Assembly: GCA_001972305.1 (NCBI GenBank) | Contig: BDDD01001815.1 | Span: 124,001-188,000, forward strand | Direction of reading: 5' to 3' | DNA from: Cephalotus follicularis | Taxonomy: Eukaryota > Streptophyta > Magnoliopsida > Oxalidales > Cephalotaceae | Length of the DNA: 64,000 nucleotides | In this document: piece by piece, positions 43,461 to 54,969 of the stretch | How positions within the stretch are numbered: position 1 is the stretch's first letter | Layout of the letters: each line of letters opens with the position of its first letter | Translations under genes and position numbers: made by a program | Notes under the pieces: model-generated | The model's input: the letters and a program-made list of their open reading frames with translations, nothing else | Told to the model about the DNA's origin: nothing | The model's database searches: none

Positions 43461-46164
43461 ATAGAGCACAATCATGGGTTGATACGGGACGAAAGGCCCC
43501 GGATGATGGTATATGGTAGAGTTACTGATGACGTATTGTGTTATGACTTGAATAGATGTGAAATGACATTGTTCACATTGCTTATGCTATGTTCGCATCT
43601 CACATGATTGACATTATATATATATCTGCTACACCTCTGCATACATTCATTGCATATGTATATTGTACACAGCCTTTGGTTGCTGACCGTTTCATTGAAA
43701 TGAAGTGGGTCAGGTTCAGGTTCATATGACAGCTACAGTGATTAGTCAAGACAAGCGCATGGTAAGAATTTCATTTCTCCAGCCTATCTTGTGTTATATG
43801 AATAAAGTAAGGGAACTGATATTTTGAGCCTTGTTATTGTACATTATATGACATGCCGGCTTGTGGCAGTGTTGCAAATGAATGTGTGTTGATGTATTGG
43901 ACCTGCCGGCATGTGGCAGTGCATCATTTGATCGATGTATGATATTATTGGATATGATCAGACCCCTCTTTTGAGGTTTTGACATGACTATCCTTCGCAT
44001 GCGTATTATATTAGTGGATATGATCAAGCCCATCATTTGCGGGTGTTGAAAGGATTGTCCTTTGCATGCAAATGATATATTTGGATTTAATTGAGATGTA
44101 GTCTGGTGCGGGTTGAGCCCCCAGCATGTAGATTGTGATGAGATATGAGGGTTAAACCCCAAAACATATAAACTGTGGTTTATTAGGTGGCATGGAGTCC
44201 GATAAACGAATACTTCATGCCGAAATTTCGAGAAATCCTACGTGATTTCAATGGATTAATTACTTGAGGTATTAGAATGATGATTCGGATCTAAATTGTG
44301 GTTGTTGAGGGCTGATCCCATTTGTGAATTGCTGATTCCTCCTTCGAGAGTGAATATATAAAATGTGTTTTCTTTACAGGGGCATAGTCCTGTAAACGAA
44401 TACTTCATGCCCGATTTTCGGGAGATTATAGGAGTTGACATGTATTCTATTGATTATTCCGCTGATGTGATATGATTGATAGAGTGCTAATTGGAGTTAT
44501 TTAAAGTTGTGGAATAATAATACGTGATATGTTGGGTTCTTGGAGACCCAGTGATATGGATATAGTATGGTTACATATCGAACGGATACAGATTGTACGG
44601 TTACAGAATGTACGGCCATAAACCATATGACTATGGGTCGAATGATTATGAATGGTTTGATGTGGATGAGCTGTGGTCACAAGCCACTTAGAACGTGAGG
44701 AAGAAGTGAAGGCATTCTACCTTCACATGTTTAATCTAGGGAATCTCGGGACGAGATTTCTTTAAGGAGGGGAGGATGTAACGCCCCGAATTTCATAAAT
44801 ATTTATTATGAAATTGGTGCGTGTACAGTTGTGATAAAATCGATAGAGCCCGGAGTAATAAAAAGGCATTACGCATTTAAGTCGTAATCGTGTTAGCTAA
44901 GACGGCTAATAAAAATCTATTTTTGATGCGCGACAATAAAGCCCGAATGTTCGCATTTTTATTGCGATTATTTTGGTGGTCGTTTGAAAAATTTATGTCG
45001 CGATTTGCGTAAAAATCGGGACCTGGACCTTAGTATTTTACCAGAAAATACTAAGGGGGAAGCAAAAATAACAAAAGAGAAAGGGGGAGACACGGGCGCA
45101 TAGCGCGCCCGTGCCAATTGAACCTACAGTTTAGAGGGAGAGAGAGACAGGGGGAGAGTGTGAGAGAGATTGGGAGAGAGATCGGAGCAGAGCGAGAGAG
45201 AGCGCGCCGGAGCTACCCACCGGACCAGGGGACGACGGCGAGCAACCCAGGCCCTCAACCCGCCGGTAAGCCCTTTCCCCTCCTCCTCTTTTCTCTTCTT
45301 TTTCCTTTCTTCCCCGTCACTGGTCGCGCCTCCTCCCGGTGTTTCCAGGCGACGTTAGCATCACGGGTGGGGTGGGTTTTTATCTAGAGGGCCCGCTCTT
45401 CCCATTTCGACCACCGGTGAGGCGTGATTCGGCCGGAAACGGCCGAAATCAGTTGAATGAGTCGACTCAGCGAGTTGACTCACTGTCGCCTGAGACACGC
45501 TGTTTGGCGACGAGTCTCAGCGAGTCACGGGCATTAATGCGTATAACTGGTGATTGTATGACGTTTTTGGGTGGTGATCGGACCTGTGGAGGTCCGGCGA
45601 GTTGACTCAGTGAGTCGCAACTCACTGCCGGCCGTGGCGCGGCGTTCGGCACCGATTCCCAACGAGTCTTGACCGGTTCTGTGTAGACCGTTCAATGTGG
45701 AACCCGTTGATGGGTGTTTTGTCGCCTGGTTGTGTCGGTCGGAATCCGGCCGGCGTTTCGGCGACGGAAATGTTTTGTGTGTCGAACGTAACAGAAATGT
45801 GTTGTATGTGCAGTGTACGAGCGGCAATTGGATTTGGCATCGAGGACTTGATCAATTGGCGAGAACCGGCTTCGATTCAACGATTATCGAAAAGGTTCGG
45901 CAATTGAACCTGCGGCTCGACTGTGCTGCTATAACAGGTAGGGGAAGCTATAAATGCAAGTTTGAGTTCAATAATATTGTAATGCCATTGATGAAATGCA
46001 TGGTTTGCAGATTGTGAATTGTGTGACTGTGTTAGGGTTGCTAGGAATAGTTAACCTGTCCTGTACATTGTGTTTTGCGATGATTGCGAATTGAATGACA
46101 TACGTTGTGTGCTTGAACTCTATTGGTTTTGAGGCGTGTTGAGGGAACCATGTTTTGGTTCGCT

Positions 46165-46440
46165 TAACCGTCGACGCTTAGGAAAGAAGCGTCGACGCTA
46201 TGGATTGTTATACGGAGAATGAGTCATGATTTGCGATAAACGTCGACACTTACATAAAACGTCGACGCCATGATTTGTTGTATGTGAGAATGGACACGTG
46301 TGCCGTTGACGCCTGAGGTTCCTACCTCATAGCATCGACACCAAAGGGATGAAACGTTGACGCGTAAAGTTCTCGTTGAGAGCGTTGACACTAAGAGTTA
46401 AGCGGTGACGCTTAAGTGATTGGGTTGAACGTTAACGCCT
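46165..46440. repeat. GCGTCGACGC array in LTR B
   Basis: About ten units (CCGTCGACGCTTA, GCGTCGACGCTA, ACGTCGACACTT, GCATCGACACC, CGTTGACGCG), 20-30 bp apart. Many variants are transitions at CpG. Confidence 0.8.
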
Positions 46441-46989
46441 ATATTGTGTATGTTGAAGTGAATATAGCCCGTTTGCATTATTGAGCATATGTTTGCATTG
46501 CATACAATTGTTGATTGAGCTATCACATGTTTTCTAAAATCTTCTTCATTTTAGAAGTGTATAAATGGTTTATCAAATCATTGTTATATGGAAATGTATG
46601 TTTTCCAAAAGGATTGTGAAAGTGGCTTTAAGGGATTTAGAAACTGTTATACGAAAATGAGTATTTTTGTGTATTCGAACATGGTTCGAAAGACTGGTTT
46701 TACATTTTAAAATGTATTGTTTTCGAGTATTTTACTATACTTTGAAACTACTTGAAAACGATTGTAAATGGATTGTTATATATATTGAGCAAATATATAT
46801 GTTTTTCAGGTGTTTATATTTATAAATTAGTTGGAATGGATTGAGAAACTTGTGATGACTACTAAACCCTGTTTGGTAAGTAGCCAAGATTGTGAAATGT
46901 TTAAAAAGGACCGATGTACATTCGGAAATGTATTGTTTACAAGTATTATATTGTTAATAATTACTTGTAATGGATTGATTGATTGTGGT

Positions 46990-47595
46990 TGACTGCTAAG
47001 CTCTGTTGAGTAAGTAGTCAGGAACTCCACTACTAAGCTCTGTTGAGTAAGTAGCCGGAGATTCCATATACTATAGCTACTAAGCTCTGTTGAGTAAGTA
47101 GCCAGGAACTCCACTGCTAAGCTCTGTTGAGTAAGTAGTCAGGAACTCCACTACTAAGCTCTGTTGAGTAAGTAGCCAGGAACTCCACTGCTAAGCTCTG
47201 TTGAGTAAGTAGTCAGGAACTCCACTACTAAGCTCTGTTGAGTAAGTAGCCAGGAACTCCACTGCTAAGCTCTGTTGAGTAAGTAGTCAGGAACTCCACT
47301 ACTAAGCTCTGTTGAGTAAGTAGCCAGGAACTCCACTGCTAAGCTCTGTTGAGTAAGTAGTCAGGAACTCCACTACTAAGCTCTGTTGAGTAAGTAGCCA
47401 GGAACTCCACTGCTAAGCTCTGTTGAGTAAGTAGTCAGGAACTCCACTACTAAGCTCTGTTGAGTAAGTAGCCAGGAACTCCACTGCTAAGCTCTGTTGA
47501 GTAAGTAGTCAGGAACTCCACTACTAAGCTCTGTTGAGTAAGTAGCCAGGAACTCCACTGCTAAGCTCTGTTGAGTAAGTAGCCGGAGATTCCAT
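46990..47595. repeat. 37-bp minisatellite with 74-bp dimeric organisation
   Basis: About sixteen head-to-tail units of 37 bp containing CTAAGCTCTGTTGAGTAAGT. Two variants alternate strictly (CTACT...AGTAGCC and CTGCT...AGTAGTC), giving a 74-bp period that is identical over most of the array. Early units (near 46870 and 47040-47090) are diverged. A unit ending CCGGAGATTCCAT occurs both at the array start and right before the gap. Confidence 0.95.
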
Positions 47596-47618
47596 NNNNN
47601 NNNNNNNNNNNNNNNNNN
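47596..47618. other. Assembly gap (23 N)
   Basis: The contig breaks in the minisatellite. Sequence after the gap repeats the left flank of element B. Confidence 1.
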
Positions 47619-47777
47619 TTTAAGTGCTTAACCGTCGACGCTTTAAGTAAACAGTCGACGCTTTGTTCGGCTTTCCATATCAGTTTGGACGGTGACAGTG
47701 TTTTTGGAAGGTTGGATTCTTTCCTTTTCCTGGCTATCCGATTTTCCTTAAGTGTTAGACGCGTTTTGGTTAGTATG
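47619..47777 (+). repeat. Second copy of the LTR X segment that precedes element B
   Basis: Matches 41557-41715 nearly base for base, including the last GTCGAC units and GTTTTGGTTAGTATGG. Here it continues into the rest of LTR X, as an uninterrupted element B target site would. Confidence 0.85.
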
Positions 47778-48898
47778 GTAATGTCCTAAAATACTGATTT
47801 TGATAATTAAAACGTGGATTTGTACATTTATTAGACAAAAATTCTTTTAAAAGCATAAACCCTTTTCGGCATATTTCTACAAACGAACAGCAGCTTTGAA
47901 CACGTTTTTCTACACTGATTTCGACGTTTTCTGGAGGTAATTTCTAAACGAAAATTGTAGTTTATACTATGTAGTTTCTGTATCATCTTTTAATTCATGT
48001 TAAAACCGACTATAACATGATCTAGAGCATGATTTTGGAAGCTTGTTGAAACTAAATTCTGCTGTTGTTTTTATATGTTCATTCATGGGTTTTATGTATA
48101 ACTAGTGATGTTGATCCTTAAATATGTATCCTGAGGGTAGGATATGGATCCTTTTGAGGCATATGAGTATACTCTAGTTATGTCAGCATTCAGAAACTCA
48201 GAACTTCAGTATTTGGGATTGTTTGTGTTGCGCCGTACACGACTTTTCCGTCAAAGCATGTGGGCCTCGCAAACCCCTTGCACTTATATATATATATATA
48301 TATATGTATGTCAGAAATTCTCTGTTATGGAATTATGAATCAGATAATGTTTTGAATTATGATGTTACGTTTTCACAAAGTTATGATGATTTTATAACTG
48401 CTCGCTTTTAAATATTCTGTTTTACTTTTCAAGAATATTTACTATGTTACTTTGCTGAATTTAAAGTTCAAATTATTTTGTTTATCGTTTACTGTTTTAA
48501 TTCCTTATCCGTACTGGGGTTTGCTCAGCCGCATTTTTGTTTCCATGCGGCAGGTTTTCAGAAGGATGGGGGAAACGTGTGATGAGAGTTACCCACTTGT
48601 CAGAGTATCAGCTAGGAGTTGGTCCTTGTGTTTTCCAGTAGGATCAGATTAGTTTTCGTTAAAAACAGTTTCAGATATTGGTTTTTTTTCGGTTATGATT
48701 TCAGTATTTGGATATCAGATTATGATTCGTTTTTATTTATGATTGGTTAAATTTTCAGATTCTGTTTTATATCAGCCTATTATAAGATATGCTTTCAGAC
48801 CACCACATCTGTTTCGTATCAGTCTTTTGTTTAGATTTTCGTTATGTTTCAGTTTGGTATTATGACCTGTAAGGGCTCCCACCATCGGGGGTGTTACA

Positions 48899-49835
48899 AT
48901 ATTTATGTGTTTTAAAATCGATGTTTTCTAAATGATTGAATACTGAGTATTGTACCCACCTATGGGGCGTGCCAAAGGCATGTCGTAGGCCTGGCACGGG
49001 GACATGACACTTCTGTAGTGGTGTGATTAGTCTACGGCATCTCTGAATGTTATGAATAAATCCCATGAGGTGGATTTATGGATCCGCTATGTGTGATAGA
49101 GACGTATGAATCGATTCTAGTTTATGGATATGTGATATGAAATGATATGTGACAATTGACTTGTGCAGTGCCGTACACTGCAATTCTAATGGGCATGTGG
49201 AATTAGCGCCTCCCTTGCCAATCTATGTTATGAAATGTGATATGTATGTGGCTCAGTATGACTATATCAATTATGAAATGATATTTTGGAAATGTTCCAT
49301 AAATGTTTTTAAAGATATGAAAATTGGTATTTTATGGAAATTCAATTATGATTAAACTGTTTTAATTGCTTAAGATTTCTGTTATGAATTTCATTGAGAT
49401 CTTACTGCTTTTTAAACTTATTGTTTACTGCTTTTTCATTCCTTATGCGTACTAAGGTTTGCTCAGCCGCGTTTTGTTTTTCATGCGGCAGGTTATCAGG
49501 AGCAGCGGGGGTATGTGTGAATGAGAGATGGCCACCTCAATGTCATGGATTCCTAGGAGTGTGATCCTTATGTGCCATTATTTTAAGTGGTCATGAACAA
49601 TAAGATACATATGGTTTATGTTTAATATTTGAACATGATTTATGTTTAAGATTTCAAAAATGTTAAGATTAAAGTTTGAACAGTTTTTAAGTTTCGCTAT
49701 GACCGCCACATTTTGGATAATAGAGTAACGTTTATGTTCAGTTAAAGATATGTTTATGTTCAGATAAATTATGCTATGTTATGATACGTTCGGTATTAGG
49801 ACCTATGACGACTCCCGCCATCTGGGGGTGTTACA
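48899..49835 (+). mobile_element. LTR F copy 1, right part
   Basis: Aligns with 53345-54281. It contains CCACCTATGGGGCGT and the acceptor-like CATGCGGCAG|GTTATCAGG near 49490, and ends GGGGGTGTTACA at 49835. The following TTAAT matches the single TTAAT at 37468 in LTR C, so it is the right half of this element's target site. Confidence 0.88.
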
Positions 49836-51842
49836 TTAATCGCCTTTGTTATTCGATTTGATCATATGATATGACTTGTTTGTTGATATTTCCATCGTTG
49901 ATTACACTTCGATTTTACTTCTTCAGTGTTATATATATATATTTGTTGGTAGACCTTATTATTGACTTGTCATAAGACGATTTCATCGTTGGTTATTCGG
50001 GAATCCTTTGAATATTCTCGTTTGAAATTCTACTTTGATATGAGACCATGTGATCGTATATTCATTTCACCTCTTGATGTCGTATACGTATTGGCTCCTG
50101 AGGACATATATTATTTATGTTATTGTTGTTATATCTGTTGACTTCTACGAAGATCAATTTCGTTCTATTGCTATTGTTATATTCATTCTAGCTTCGTATT
50201 GTCATGTTTGAGTTGTGTTGTTTGCTATGTGCTCTTTAGTAGTTATTTTATGAGATAGCTATTGAGGGCCGGATTTGTTGAGTTTGATTGGTTTCCGCAT
50301 TCTTATATTTGAGCTTTGTTGTTGATGATGATGAGCAATTCTTTATTTGAGAGTCCTGTTGTTTTCATATGTGCCCGGTTTCTTGTGATATGTGATCTTG
50401 GTTGGGATTTGTATCCCGGTTGTCTTCAGTTAACGTATTCATGATTGTGATGTGATTCCGAGTGGTTATATGCTCGATGCTCTAGGTGACTTGTCACCTT
50501 CTCACACTTGTGACTTTGTGACTTATTATATTATTTTACTATGTTTTACTCTGATGCTGGGTACCGGGATTATGCATATGGTTCTACTGGTGTAAGGAGT
50601 GGTATATGTTCGACGCTCAACTCTACTTAGCAGACCCATTGGTCTATGATGGGGTGTTATGTGGAACTGCCCCCGGGTTTCATACCTGGATCTGCGACAT
50701 ACTATTGTCTATGATGGTATGCTGAATGTGAGTGCAGCAGAGCTGCTCCATTACCCTCCTATTGGACTGTGTTTGGATACTGATATATATATATATATAT
50801 ATTGCACGCGGGTCCCTCGGATGAGGTTGAGTTATGCGTGCGGGTTTCTTGGCGAGGGCTAGGGTCCGTGCGGTATATGCCGGCCCCTCGTGCGAGGTTT
50901 GGATGTTATGCTTACCATAGGCACTCTGCACCGGTGTATGATGGATGATGATCACAACCTGTAGCCTATTGGCCTATATTATTGCTGCAACGGTTATGTT
51001 ATGACGCCATGTGATTTGGCGGGGATATGATATGACGCCATGTGATTTGGCGAGGATATGAGACAGTGACAGGATTGGTACCAGCATCCCCTTATATTTT
51101 GTTGTTTATGATTCTTTGGGTACATATTACATTCTTGATGTTTGATATTTGATTTATGATCGTATCTTTGAGTTTTGATATTCAGATACTTGGATTTATT
51201 GTGACTCTCATGTATTTGATTTTTGCCTTGATTTTGATATTCGTTCAGTCAACTTCCTTGATGAGTCCTTGGTTAATTCATTGTGAGTCCATCGTATTGT
51301 ATAGTATTGACTTGATCATTGAGATTGTTTCATGGATTCTTACGTTATTGCATTTGATGAGTTTGAGCGTTCTTTTATGGAGCTCTTTCCTTGAGCATTG
51401 AGTTTGCATCCATAAAGTACCTTCTTCTACCTTGTGCTTGTAGTCTTGTTCATATTAGAGCCCCTTTTTATTTCCGTTGTTGAGATTTGAGCTTCGTTTC
51501 TATGGATTTACATTATTCCATTTTTGTTGCTTATTCACTTGATTACATTATGTCAGTTTCAATGTGACACTTTGTTAATGTCTATGTTCATATTATGGAG
51601 CCATTGTTGAGTATCGAGATTTTCTTCTCGGATTTCGTTTATGCTTGCGTATCTTGATTTCCTTTTTATGAGTTAACGTTTGTGGAGCTTGATATCCTTC
51701 GAGGATCTCGATATTCCTTTGTGATCTCGATATCCTTTTGTGGATCATGTATTGTTATGGATCGTGACATCTTCTGTTGATTTTGACTATCCTTTTGGAT
51801 CTTCATTTCCTTTTTGATTCTTAATTTAATTCTTACCGTAGA
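49836..51842 (+). mobile_element. Element C 3' LTR, first surviving part
   Basis: Aligns with 37468-39454 of the 5' LTR, including the hairpin block (about 50590-50730) and CGCCATGTGATTTGGCG copies. The preceding 1.2 kb is absent. Confidence 0.92.
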
Positions 51843-52426
51843 TGTAATACCCTGCTTGTTCGTATGTGTTTTTACGGACTTTTTTATATGTTCGTTTCGG
51901 GCTTTTTAATTTTGTTTAATTTTAAAAGTCCGGTTGCCCTTTGTTTTGGGCTTATGTGATTTGAGCTGGCTGATACCAGTCCGAATTTTGGATATGTTAT
52001 GCTATGTTGGGTTTGGGCTTTATGTTATTTTGTTATAATCCAATTTTATTTTATTAAAACAATTTTTCTTATTTTAAAAATCCTTTTTATTCCATTTATT
52101 TTAATTATTTCTTCTTTTCCTTTGATTTCTTTTTCCCTTTTTCCTTTCTTTCTTTTTCTTCTTTCTTTCCTATTCTTCTCCCTCCTTCACCCGAACTCTC
52201 TCCTCCCCTCTTTACTTCCACACGGCAAAAATCCATTCTTTCCATTCTTGTTCCCTGGAAATCCTCCTTTCTTCCCTTTTGAACAGATTTTGTCTCCTTT
52301 TTCCTTGTGTGTGTGCCATTGTCATTCTATATTTGCCTTCTTCTTTTTATGCAAAAGCCACTGCCGAATTCTGCATTGTGGACTTTGTCTGATCTGTTGT
52401 GGAGTCGTTTCAGTAAATTTGAAGAG

Positions 52427-53957
52427 GTAATCTCAATCCTTTTGTCGTTCTTATGAGTTGAATTCATTTGGTTTGCTAAGCATCTCCTTGTTTTGGTTTT
52501 CTTTGGTTTCCTTTTGTCCCTGTGTGCAGCCGATTGTGATAGTGTTGTAGTGGTATTCTTGCTGTTTTTCTGTGTTCTTTATACCATTACAGGTCAGTTA
52601 ATTCGTTCCTTTCTGCTATGGTTTTGCTGCAATGTTGTAATTTGAGTTTTATGTTCCTACTGTCCATTGGTTTTGATCTACTGTGTATATAGATATTCTG
52701 TCATGATGTTAGTAAGTGTCAGCATGTTTTGTATACCTATACTTGTCACAAACTAGTTTTAAAAGTCTGCAAATTACACTGGACAGAAATGTGGACATAT
52801 ATGTATGCATTGTCTTCTTGCTTCCTTTTGAAAGTTAAGTCACTGTCCAGATAATTCTATGTCAATCATGTGTTTCTATGTCACCTAAATATCAGATATG
52901 GTCATATAATTGTGTCCTTCTATCACTGGATTAGTGTTATGCTTATTAGAACTCGTTTCTGTATTAAATTGTCTAGTTTCCTACTGTTCTGTCGTCCAGA
53001 ACAGTCGGCTGTTCCTGTGGACAGTCGGCTGGATTGGATGAATAGTCGACTGCCATATGAACAGTCGACTGTCTTGGGTTGAGTAGTTGACTGGATCCAT
53101 GAACCAGTCGACTGTCTGCATGCTGGTTTGAGTAGTCGACTGGCCCTTGTGATTAGTCGACTGCCAAGCTTCCCCAGTCGGCTGGTGCTCTGTAATAGTT
53201 GACTGTTTTGTCCAGAAATGCATTGGCATTTTTAAATGATTCCGACTTTAAACATATGATATGAAATGATACGATATGTTATGAAATGTATGTTATGATA
53301 CCGTTGTGAGCGGTTTTCTGATATGTTTTGGAAAAGCATATTTTATATGATTTTAAATTGATTTTGATAAATCAATATTTTTGAAATGAATACTGAGTAT
53401 TGTACCCACCTATGGGGCGTACCATAGGCACGTCGTAGGCCTGGCACGGGGACGTGACACTTCCGTAGCGGTGTGATTAGTGTACGACGTCTCTGAGTGT
53501 TATGAATAAATCCCATGAGGTGGATTTATGGATCCGCTATGTATGATAGAGGCGTATGAATCGATTCTAGTTTACGTGATCTGAGGTGTGATCAGATATG
53601 TGATCGGATATGTGTTATGTGAGAATTGACTTGTGTAGTGCCGTACACTTCAATTCTAGTAGGCATGTGGAATTAGCGCCTCCCTTGCCAAATTTATGTT
53701 ATATGATATGTATGTGGCTCAGTATGACCTATGATTCGTAAATGATGTTTTGAAATGTTTCGCAATTGTTTCGAAAGTTATATTGATTTTATGGAAGTAA
53801 AATTGTGATTTACGATTATTTATTTGTTTTAATTGTTGAAGATTTCTATTATGAATTTTATTGAAATCTTACTGCTTTTAAACTTATCGTTTACTGTTTT
53901 GTTTCCCTTATCCGTACTGAGGTTTGCTCAGCCGCGTTTTTGTTTTCCATGCGGCAG
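52427..53957 (+). other. Predicted intron inside LTR F
   Basis: Donor GAAGAG|GTAATC and acceptor TTTTCCATGCGGCAG|GTTATC. The acceptor text is conserved in F copy 1 (about 49490) and in LTR X (about 48556). Confidence 0.4.
52990..53215. repeat. CAGTCGACTG dyad array in LTR F copy 2
   Basis: Ten to eleven units (CAGTCGGCTG, AGTCGACTGCC, AGTCGACTGTC, AGTTGACTGG), 15-25 bp apart, inside the predicted intron. Confidence 0.85.
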
Positions 53958-54281
53958 GTTATCAGGAGCAGCGGGGGAAAATGTGAACGAGTGATGACCA
54001 CCCTATGTGTTTGGATCCCTAGGATTGTGATCCCTATGTTATGTCTACTGGTCGTAAACATTGATACTTATGTTATTATGGCTTATAATTTCTAAACTGG
54101 AATATGTTTTTAATATGATTCTGAAAACGCTAAATTGTTAGGTTTTTAATGTTTCTGTTTTGATAAGACCGCCACATTTTTGGCTAATAAAGTTATGTTA
54201 TGCTCAGATAAGATATGATATACTTTGATAGGTTTTGTATGACATGACTTGTGACGACTCCCGCCGTCCGGGGGTGTTACA

Positions 54282-54969
54282 GTAGATTTACATTGCATTC
54301 TATTTTGAGCTTATGTTATTTCTCCATTTTTTTCAGTATATAGTTATGGGAGATGTATTTATTGTTTCTACTCACTTAGTCATTTGGACTAACCCCCTCT
54401 CTTTTCTTTCCCTCCCAAATAAAGGCAAGATGGTAAGCGATTGTTAGATCTGTTCAGTAGATGATGGACCACGAGGGCAGGGCATGCTACCAAGATTTCG
54501 ACACATGCATATTATCACGACATCAACATTTGATTAGGCATTTACTTATGTTTTTTATAAAAAATGTTTGCTCTTATAGTTTTGCTTTTAAAGGGCTGAG
54601 CCCTATGGATTTATTTTGCATGCTTTGATAAAATGGTTGAGGCAGAGCCCAACCCATGTTTACTGCTTTAAAATTGTGGTTTTCTGAGGGCTGAGCCCAT
54701 TTAAAATCAGTTGGTTCCTCCTTCGGGAGTGTGGTTATAAATGTGTTTTTCTTTACAGGGGGATAGTCTGATAAACGGATCCTACATCCCCGATTTTCGT
54801 AAAATTTTAAGAGTTAGAAAAATTTTCAAGTTTTTGGAAAAAGCTTAACTTGTGGTTTGATGAAATTGTTTTGAAGAAATTTTAGGTTTTAAGATATCAC
54901 GTGGTGGTTTCCGAAAGGAGGCTTGCCACGTGATTGTCGCATCCGTCTCGGTAGGAAACGGGTGTGACA
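54282..54969 (+). mobile_element. Element C 3' LTR, last part
   Basis: Aligns with 39450-40137 and ends GGGTGTGACA before the ATCAA duplication. The predicted acceptor has CAA in place of CAG. Confidence 0.93.

Larger units (their letters stand above)
41716..47595 (+). mobile_element. Ty3/gypsy element B (rearranged, 3' side in gap)
   Basis: Left LTR begins TGTAACGCCCCG at 41716. The right LTR begins identically at 44777, just after a polypurine tract (AAGGAGGGGAGGA) and the pol-tail motif GGGACGAGATTTC. The first 470 bp of the two LTRs are about 97% alike by eye, so this is the youngest insertion here. The interior (42190-44776) is a patchwork: a gag-like piece, then sequence resembling the 3' half of its own LTR. 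The right LTR ends in a minisatellite and an N gap. Confidence 0.8.
44777..47595 (+). mobile_element. Element B 3' LTR (truncated by gap)
   Basis: Follows a polypurine tract. It has a perfect 9-bp stem CACGGGCGC/GCGCCCGTG with a 5-nt loop near 45092 (also in the left LTR near 42032), a donor GCCG|GTAAGCCC at 45266, a GTCGAC array at 46165-46440 and a 37-bp minisatellite from about 46990. The end is not reached. Confidence 0.85.
41333..48898 (+). mobile_element. Solo LTR X with nested element B (TSD ATATT)
   Basis: Starts TGTAATATCCTG and ends GGGGGTGTTACA, flanked by exact ATATT copies (41328-41332 and 48899-48903), inserted into LTR F. Without element B it is about 1.5 kb (41333-41715 plus 47778-48898). 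A donor-like GGAG|GTAATTTC lies near 47937 and CATGCGGCAG|GTTTTCAG near 48556. A GTCGAC array lies at 41466-41600. Confidence 0.85.
51843..54281 (+). mobile_element. Solo LTR F copy 2 (2.44 kb, TSD GTAGA)
   Basis: Complete LTR, TGTAATACCCTG to GGGGGTGTTACA, with exact GTAGA copies (51838-51842 and 54282-54286). The 5' LTR of C has the empty site (one GTAGA at 39450-39454). It holds a donor GAAGAG|GTAATC (52427), the dyad array (52990-53215) and an acceptor TGCGGCAG (53957). Confidence 0.95.
36248..54969 (+). mobile_element. Ty3/gypsy element C with nested insertions (TSD ATCAA)
   Basis: Starts TGTGACACCCCG and ends GGGTGTGACA, flanked by exact ATCAA copies (36243-36247 and 54970-54974), within a Ca2+-ATPase intron. 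The 5' LTR is complete (36248-40137) and followed by a PBS. Only about 330 bp of interior survive. The 3' LTR lacks its first 1.2 kb and is broken by two F-family LTRs, the first of which holds LTR X and element B. No coding region of C itself remains. Confidence 0.9.

Noticed and set aside
43043..43471. 142-codon minus frame rich in Thr/Ser/Ile/His
   Set aside because: It is a translation of the degenerate 30-bp tandem repeats.
46990..47595. Regular 37-bp repeats as a possible CRISPR array
   Set aside because: Units are contiguous with no variable spacers, no cas genes exist and the context is a plant LTR; it is a minisatellite.
51999..52430. 143-codon Phe/Ser/Leu-rich plus frame
   Set aside because: It is the pyrimidine-rich leader of LTR F and ends at the predicted splice donor.
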